From positions 1 to 10,061 of the forward strand of contig JAGXLQ010000032.1 of assembly GCA_018334595.1 (NCBI GenBank): a stretch of 10,061 nt of DNA. The letters run 5' to 3'. Positions within the stretch are counted from its first letter, which is position 1; each line of letters starts with the position of its first letter. The position numbers and the translations under genes were made by a program. The notes beneath the pieces were generated by a model, which was not told the origin of the DNA, did not search any database, and saw nothing but the letters and a program-made list of their open reading frames with translations. Positions 5,510 through 10,061 of this stretch are shown here, piece after piece. The DNA is from Candidatus Bipolaricaulota bacterium (lineage in GTDB: Bacteria > Bipolaricaulota > Bipolaricaulia > M55B111).

Positions 5510-8122
5510 GTGGATATAAACAAAGTTCAAAAAAGAGACGGGTCTATTGTCGATTTCGACGAACAAAAAATAAGTAACGCAATCTTCCGCGCCTCACAGG
5601 CAGTAGGTTCCGGGAGCTTACAGGAAGCGAGAGAACTAGCATCCAAGGTCTCAGACGACCTCCAGGAGATTTACGGCGAGGAGGCCATCCCGGAGGTCGA
5701 GGACATCCAGGATGCAGTGGAAAAAGTCCTGATCGAAGAGGGCCATTATTCCACGGCAAAAGCATACATACTCTACCGCCAGGAGCATCGCCAACGCCGC
5801 AGAGAGAAGCAGAAGCTGTTAAATAAGTCACAACTTGGCAAGATTGGCAAAAAGTTTAGCCTCAAGGCACTTCGGGTTCTAGCATCCAGGTACCTGCTTA
5901 GGGACAGGAACGGCAAGATAGTCGAATCCCCCGAGGAGCTCTTCGAACGTGTGGCGACTACGGTCACCATTCCCGACATCTTGCGCGACGAGAGAGTCTT
6001 TGATAAAGAGGGCAAAAACAGCTTAACCCACAAGGCCGAAAACTTCCTGCACGACTTCCATGAATATGGCAACAGGTATAACTTCAACAACCACTTCATC
6101 AACGAGTGGGCCTTCAAAGCTCTCGCAGAGCTCTACGTCGAACTGGCCGAAAACGGCCAGATGAGGGTTAACTTCAAAGAACTTCTCACCCTGTTTGACG
6201 AGGGCCACTTCGATAGATATCAGGAAAACTGGGAGCGATATTTTAACCTGATGGTTGACCAACAGTTCCTTCCCAATAGCCCTACTCTGATGAACGCGGG
6301 GACGAGGCTTGGGCAGCTCAGCGCCTGTTTCGTCCTTCCGATAGAAGACGACATGGGCAAAATCATGGACGCCTCCAAGGACGCCGCCCTAATATTTCAG
6401 AGTGGAGGGGGAGTGGGGATAAACTACTCCGACCTCAGGCCGGAAGGCGATATTGTGGCGTCCACCTCCGGCGTCGCGTCGGGGCCGCTCTCCTTTATGA
6501 GGATAATCGACACCGTTACTGACGTCGTCAAGCAGGGCGGAAAAAGGCGCGGGGCAAACATGGGGATCCTCAATATCGATCACCCCGACCTGAAGGACTT
6601 CATAGACGTAAAAAGCCAGGAGGGGGAGCTGGAAAACTTTAACATCTCGGTTGGAACCAAAGAGAGTTTCTGGAACGCCTTCCAGGATGAAGAGAAGAGC
6701 AAGTACGAACTGATCAACCCCAGAACGGGCAAGGCGGTAGCCCGAGAAAATCCAAACGCGGTCCTTGAATTAATCGCCCATTCTGCTTGGGAGTCAGCAG
6801 ATCCGGGAATGATCTTCTTTGACCGGATAAACGAGTACAACGTGCTCGAGCCGGCCAAGGGGAAGATTAGCGGAACCAACCCCTGCGGCGAACAACCGCT
6901 GTACGACTACGAGTCCTGTAATCTCGGATCGATTAATCTTCACAGCTTCATTGACGGGGGCAGCTTCAACTGGGAGGAGTACGGGAAAACGATCAGAAGC
7001 GGAACGAGGTTCCTTGACAACGTCCTGGATATGAACAACTTTCCTCTGAAAAAGATCGAGAAATCTACCAAGGAATCACGTAAGATCGGCCTGGGAGTAA
7101 TGGGCCTGTCGGACCTGCTTTACGAACGAGAAATACCCTATAACTCCGAAGAGGGCTTCGAGTTTATGGGTGAATTGGCCGAAACACTTTCGTACGTCTC
7201 GATGGACGAGTCGGTCGAACTGGCTAAGGAGAGAGGGCTCTTCCCCGTCTACGAGGAATCGGATTATCCAAAGGGCAAGATACCAATCGCCGAGTACTAC
7301 GAGTCGAACGACCACAACGAGGACTGGGATGGCCTCATCGGCAGAATTCAGGAACATGGTATAAGAAACGGCATGACGACCACGGTGGCTCCTACGGGCA
7401 GCATATCGATGATTGCCGACACCTCTCACGGCATAGAGCCGGAGTTCTCTCTAGCTTACGAAAAAAACGTTACGGCTGGCGATTTTTACTACGCGAACGA
7501 GATCTTCGAGAGAGAACTTAAAGGGAGGGGGCTCTACAACGACCGGCTGCTCGCAAAAATAACTGACAACTACGGCAGCCTGGTCGGCATAGAGGAGGTA
7601 CCTGAAGAGCTCAAGCAGGTCTTCGTTACGGCGCTGGATATACACTACGCGGACCACTTAATGGCGCAGGCAATGTGGCAAAAATGGGTCTCCGCGTCTA
7701 TCTCCAAGACGATAAACATGCCAAACACCGCTACCACCGAAGACGTACTCAACTCCTTCCTCATCGCCCATAAGCTTGGCTTAAAGGGACTCACCGTCTA
7801 TCGAGACGGATCGAAGTCGAAACAGGTACTTAACATGGAGGGTAACGGCGCGCTGGAAAAGAAACTGAAGCCGAGCGATTTCTCGCGGGGAAAGCTTGAG
7901 GAGATTGCCGGCGTATCACCCGCCGTAAAAATCTCAGAATCGCTGGACTTTCACCAGGGCAAGAAGGAGGACGAGTCAAAGTCGTTCATCAGCGATCCCA
8001 CCCACCCCCTTAATCAGGTAGACGACCTGGAAGTGTGCCCGGAATGCGGGGGGAAGGTCGTACATGAAGGTGGATGCAACAAATGCGTTGAGTGCGGATG
8101 GAGCACCTGTTCAATAAGCTGA
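5510..8122 (+). CDS. nrdJ: Adenosylcobalamin-dependent (class II) ribonucleotide reductase
   Basis: The enzyme reduces ribonucleotides to deoxyribonucleotides, using a radical formed from coenzyme B12, with no need for oxygen. With the GTG start at 5510 it has 870 residues, within the usual range for the TIGR02504-type family. An N-terminal ATP-cone (about 3-95) points to allosteric control by ATP/dATP. The catalytic core holds Cys273 (SACFVLP) and Cys470 (ESCNLGSINL), the expected redox pair; NPCGE at 457-461 with Cys459 as the thiyl-radical cysteine and Glu461; and APTGS ending at 631, the phosphate loop. The segment 'SHGIEPEFSLAYEKNV' just after it is typical of class II enzymes. A linker (about 770-842) leads to a C-terminal Cys-rich module (Cys 843, 846, 856, 859, 862, 867), which resembles a zinc ribbon plus tail cysteines that re-reduce the active site. 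There is no intein. It stands alone on its strand, without nrdD or nrdG beside it. Confidence 0.97.
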   Translation: MDINKVQKRDGSIVDFDEQKISNAIFRASQAVGSGSLQEARELASKVSDDLQEIYGEEAIPEVEDIQDAVEKVLIEEGHYSTAKAYILYRQEHRQRRREKQKLLNKSQLGKIGKKFSLKALRVLASRYLLRDRNGKIVESPEELFERVATTVTIPDILRDERVFDKEGKNSLTHKAENFLHDFHEYGNRYNFNNHFINEWAFKALAELYVELAENGQMRVNFKELLTLFDEGHFDRYQENWERYFNLMVDQQFLPNSPTLMNAGTRLGQLSACFVLPIEDDMGKIMDASKDAALIFQSGGGVGINYSDLRPEGDIVASTSGVASGPLSFMRIIDTVTDVVKQGGKRRGANMGILNIDHPDLKDFIDVKSQEGELENFNISVGTKESFWNAFQDEEKSKYELINPRTGKAVARENPNAVLELIAHSAWESADPGMIFFDRINEYNVLEPAKGKISGTNPCGEQPLYDYESCNLGSINLHSFIDGGSFNWEEYGKTIRSGTRFLDNVLDMNNFPLKKIEKSTKESRKIGLGVMGLSDLLYEREIPYNSEEGFEFMGELAETLSYVSMDESVELAKERGLFPVYEESDYPKGKIPIAEYYESNDHNEDWDGLIGRIQEHGIRNGMTTTVAPTGSISMIADTSHGIEPEFSLAYEKNVTAGDFYYANEIFERELKGRGLYNDRLLAKITDNYGSLVGIEEVPEELKQVFVTALDIHYADHLMAQAMWQKWVSASISKTINMPNTATTEDVLNSFLIAHKLGLKGLTVYRDGSKSKQVLNMEGNGALEKKLKPSDFSRGKLEEIAGVSPAVKISESLDFHQGKKEDESKSFISDPTHPLNQVDDLEVCPECGGKVVHEGGCNKCVECGWSTCSIS

Positions 8123-8151
8123 AAAACTTCAGGGTGTAATCGGAACCTGCC

Positions 8152-8949
8152 CTAGCCCAGAACCAACTCCGCAAGGCTGTGAACGGTTAGGGTGGGCTTC
8201 ACCGCCTCTGTTTCTGACCCTTCGGGGTAAGAGTTGTCCACGCCACTCAGGGCCAATACGGAGTTCATCCCCGCCCTCTCTGCCATCAGAATATCGGTCT
8301 CTAGCCGGTCCCCGATTACCAGACAGTCAGACGGTTCGGTGACGCCCGCAACTTCCATCGCAATCTCCGCAGCTATGGAGGAGGGCTTTCCTGTCACCTT
8401 TTCCGGCGGGAAACCCATTCCCTCTATCGCGCCGACGGTCGCGCCCGCGCCAGGCTTCTCACCCTCCGGGGTAGGAAAGGTTTTGTCAGTGTTCGTCGCG
8501 TAAAATCTCGCACCGGAATTCAACGCCTCCAGGGCACCAGCGAGCTTGTCGTACGATATCCCTCTATCCATACCGGCAACGACCACATCGGCTCTATTAG
8601 CTTCTAAGACTTCATTGCCGGCAATCATAAGCTCTTCAGACAGACCCTCTTCTCCCACTGGATAGACCCCAACCGCTCCATGCTTCTCGACGATATACTT
8701 CGAGGCGATAAATGAGCTGTTAATTATATACTCCGGCGGAAGGTCCACTCCCGCCCCGTGTAGACGTTCGGCGAAAGATTCGCGAGATCGGGTCGAGTTG
8801 TTGGACAGCACGTACACGTCACCAAGGCCCCGCAGCTTTTCTATGCTCTCCGAGGCCCCCTTGATCGGGTGATCCGATCTGACAATCACACCGTCCATAT
8901 CGACAAAATATACGCTGTAGTCTCGCAGGTTGAAATCACTTGTTTCCAT
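8152..8949 (-). CDS. HAD-IIA family phosphatase (NagD/phosphoglycolate-phosphatase-like)
   Basis: The protein has 265 residues. The HAD motifs are complete and in order: motif I DMDGV with nucleophile Asp17 and acid/base Asp19; motif II SNNST (49-53); motif III Lys188 in GKPS; motif IV GDRLETD (213-219) with Asp214 and Asp219 for Mg2+. The roughly 100-residue cap lies between motifs II and III, as in the C2-cap HAD-IIA group (NagD, AraL, 4-nitrophenylphosphatase, phosphoglycolate phosphatase). It should be a cytoplasmic Mg2+-dependent phosphatase of a small phosphorylated metabolite or nucleotide; the substrate is not readable. GGAGGT stands 6 nt before the ATG. It is last in a three-gene run, 24 nt after the DUF456 gene, and convergent with nrdJ, 29 nt away, with no obvious terminator between them. 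Confidence 0.93.
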   Translation of the reverse strand: METSDFNLRDYSVYFVDMDGVIVRSDHPIKGASESIEKLRGLGDVYVLSNNSTRSRESFAERLHGAGVDLPPEYIINSSFIASKYIVEKHGAVGVYPVGEEGLSEELMIAGNEVLEANRADVVVAGMDRGISYDKLAGALEALNSGARFYATNTDKTFPTPEGEKPGAGATVGAIEGMGFPPEKVTGKPSSIAAEIAMEVAGVTEPSDCLVIGDRLETDILMAERAGMNSVLALSGVDNSYPEGSETEAVKPTLTVHSLAELVLG

Positions 8950-8955
8950 TAAGAT

Positions 8956-8961
8956 ACCTCC
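8956..8961 (-). promoter_or_regulatory. Ribosome binding site of the HAD phosphatase
   Basis: GGAGGT on the minus strand, 6 nt before the ATG at 8949, inside the 24-nt gap after the DUF456 stop. It supports re-initiation within a single transcript. Confidence 0.75.
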
Positions 8962-8973
8962 ATATACCAGTAA

Positions 8974-9471
8974 TCAAAATGCGTTCATCAGAACTTTTAC
9001 AATCATCATCGACCCGATGGTGACCTTCAACAGGGAGCCGAAGACCTTGCCCAGAAATGCCCCAAGTCCGCTCTTCAAGGCCTGTCCAATATCTTCACTA
9101 ACTGCCATCTCCACCAACAGCGCCCCCAGAAAGCCACCAACAAACGCCCCTATCACGTTCCCGACAACGGGTACGGGGGTACCGACGATCGCGCCCGCGA
9201 TGCTTCCAATGAGAGCACCGGTCATACTCTTACCGCTCGCACCAAGGCTCTTCACGCCCAGCGCACTGACCCCTAGGTCCAGGATTTCTCCCAGCGCCGC
9301 AAAGCCGAGGAAGATGAAGACCCAGGAAACCGAAATCAACTCCCAGGCGGTAATTAACCCTGCAAGTCCGGAACCGGCGACAATTATGAACGTGCCGGGC
9401 AGGCCGAGCGGGATCATTGCCAAGCCGGCCAGGCCAAACAGGAGAAAGGTTACAATCCCTAGGGCGAACAT
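8974..9471 (-). CDS. DUF456 family small membrane protein
   Basis: This 165-residue protein is almost wholly hydrophobic. Features that I associate with DUF456 are the early LPG turn (24-26, in PLGLPGT), the GEILD motif (61-65) at the end of the second hydrophobic block, and a glycine-zipper-like stretch at about 85-118. Hydrophobic blocks at about 3-20, 24-42, 47-64, 84-121 and 136-162 suggest four or five membrane segments. The family's function is not known to me. The ATG at 9471 is preferred over the GTG at 9480 because the GTG lies within the GGAGGTG ribosome binding site. It sits between the AEC transporter (25 nt upstream) and the HAD phosphatase (24 nt downstream), so the three are probably co-transcribed. 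Confidence 0.88.
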   Translation of the reverse strand: MFALGIVTFLLFGLAGLAMIPLGLPGTFIIVAGSGLAGLITAWELISVSWVFIFLGFAALGEILDLGVSALGVKSLGASGKSMTGALIGSIAGAIVGTPVPVVGNVIGAFVGGFLGALLVEMAVSEDIGQALKSGLGAFLGKVFGSLLKVTIGSMMIVKVLMNAF

Positions 9472-9477
9472 ACGGAA

Positions 9478-9484
9478 CACCTCC
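9478..9484 (-). promoter_or_regulatory. Ribosome binding site that sets the DUF456 start
   Basis: GGAGGTG on the minus strand ends 6 nt before the ATG at 9471. The alternative GTG at 9480 is part of this site. Confidence 0.75.
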
Positions 9485-9496
9485 AGTCTCCGGTGT

Positions 9497-10061
9497 TCAT
9501 GAATAAATCAGGCGAAATAGAGAGATAAAGGCGGGAATTGTCACAATCGCACATAGGTAACTATACAGCAGTCCCTGGTTGAGCAGCCCGGTCTCCTCAC
9601 CGTAATGCCTGCCCACGATGACAAGGTTGGTTGCGGGGGTCGTAGCCGCTTCAAGGAGCAACACGAAGCCGATTACCTCTGGCGGCCTGACGAAATAGAT
9701 CGCCAGCAGCGCCAGGGCGGGGTAAATTATTAACTTGAGCAGGATGACCAGACTAATTGCGCCGACAAAGCCCCGTGAATTTACGTGGATGTTTGCAAGT
9801 TGACCGCCGAGAACGATCATTATCAGCGGGACCGTAATCCCCCCGGCTAACGAAGCGGTGTCCAAGGCGAGATCTGGAACGTAAACCTCCCAGCCCAAAA
9901 GTAGCAGGGCAATCGACGTTATAGTAGTAACAAGTGGCGGATTGGAGATGATCCTCTTGGAGAAATCCCAGAGGTTAACGAACTTCCCTGAGATAAGGCC
10001 TACGCCGAGCGACCAAAGGGCAGCCGACAATCCCGTGACGATCAGAAAGATGATCAGGAAG
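9497..10061 (-). CDS. AEC-family (auxin efflux carrier-like) transporter, C-terminal part (partial)
   Basis: The frame stays open through the right edge, with the hydrophobic stretch FLIIFLIVTG before the internal TTG at 10030, so the gene is cut by the window and the TTG is not its start. About 187 residues are visible; full AEC proteins have around 300. Six hydrophobic segments are seen, the expected C-terminal half. Family-like features are 'VPLIMIVLGGQLA', a Pro-containing helix 'LLKLIIYPALALLA', and the 'AATTPATNLVIVGRHYG' segment that matches the conserved last-third block of this family. AEC carriers move small organic anions or similar metabolites across the cytoplasmic membrane. The substrate cannot be told. 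It is the first visible gene of the AEC, DUF456, HAD run, ending 25 nt before the DUF456 start. Confidence 0.88.
   Translation of the reverse strand, partial: FLIIFLIVTGLSAALWSLGVGLISGKFVNLWDFSKRIISNPPLVTTITSIALLLLGWEVYVPDLALDTASLAGGITVPLIMIVLGGQLANIHVNSRGFVGAISLVILLKLIIYPALALLAIYFVRPPEVIGFVLLLEAATTPATNLVIVGRHYGEETGLLNQGLLYSYLCAIVTIPAFISLFRLIYS

Noticed and set aside
6870..7450. Intein at the nrdJ active-site motifs, as in some archaeal reductases
   Set aside because: NPCGE, SCNLGSINL and APTGS are at normal spacing with no inserted block.
8930..9502. 190-codon plus-strand open frame opposite the DUF456 gene
   Set aside because: Its Pro/Thr/Ala/Ile-rich sequence looks like the antisense of a Gly/Leu/Val-rich membrane protein, and it also covers two clear ribosome binding sites of the other strand.
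10028..10030. TTG as the start of the AEC transporter
   Set aside because: The same frame continues upstream as a membrane helix to the window edge, so this is an internal leucine codon.

Overview
The window most likely comes from an archaeon, though the lineage cannot be fixed from the sequence (my confidence in archaeal origin is about 0.65). Points in favour are strong GGAGGTG-type ribosome binding sites at a regular 6-8 nt spacing, TTTAAA/TATAAA boxes in the right places for TATA-type promoters, a gene with no ribosome binding site behind such a box, frequent ATA and AGA/AGG codons, and an adenosylcobalamin-dependent ribonucleotide reductase of a type shared by archaea and bacteria. Points against are one bacterial-looking hairpin terminator and one fair match to a sigma-70 promoter. 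GC content looks close to 50 percent.

Layout from left to right: (1) the last 36 codons of a plus-strand gene, probably of the MttB-type corrinoid methyltransferase family, ended by a perfect 11-bp hairpin and a T-run; (2) a minus-strand gene for a secreted four-part protein (CARDB, CsgG-like core, inserted beta domain, FlgT-C-like tail); (3) a 361-bp divergent intergenic region; (4) a plus-strand gene for a 793-residue membrane-anchored coiled-coil rod containing three exact-length 57-residue tandem repeats; (5) a minus-strand NUDIX hydrolase, tail to tail with the rod gene; (6) a 187-bp divergent promoter region holding a self-complementary TTTAAA box and two palindromes; (7) nrdJ, the class II ribonucleotide reductase, complete and without intein; (8) a minus-strand three-gene run of an AEC-family transporter (cut by the right edge), a DUF456 membrane protein and a HAD-IIA phosphatase, with gaps of only 24-25 nt.

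Functionally there are two themes. The reductase and its divergent NUDIX neighbour both handle nucleotides, and nrdJ and the probable MttB-like gene both belong to corrinoid-linked families. The second theme is the cell envelope: the secreted CARDB/CsgG-like protein and the divergent coiled-coil rod could be parts of one uncharacterised surface structure. That pairing is the best candidate in the window for something undescribed, but the link is inferred from gene position only.

Three start codons were moved inward from the longest open frame. In each case the upstream GTG lies within or overlaps the ribosome binding site that serves the internal start.
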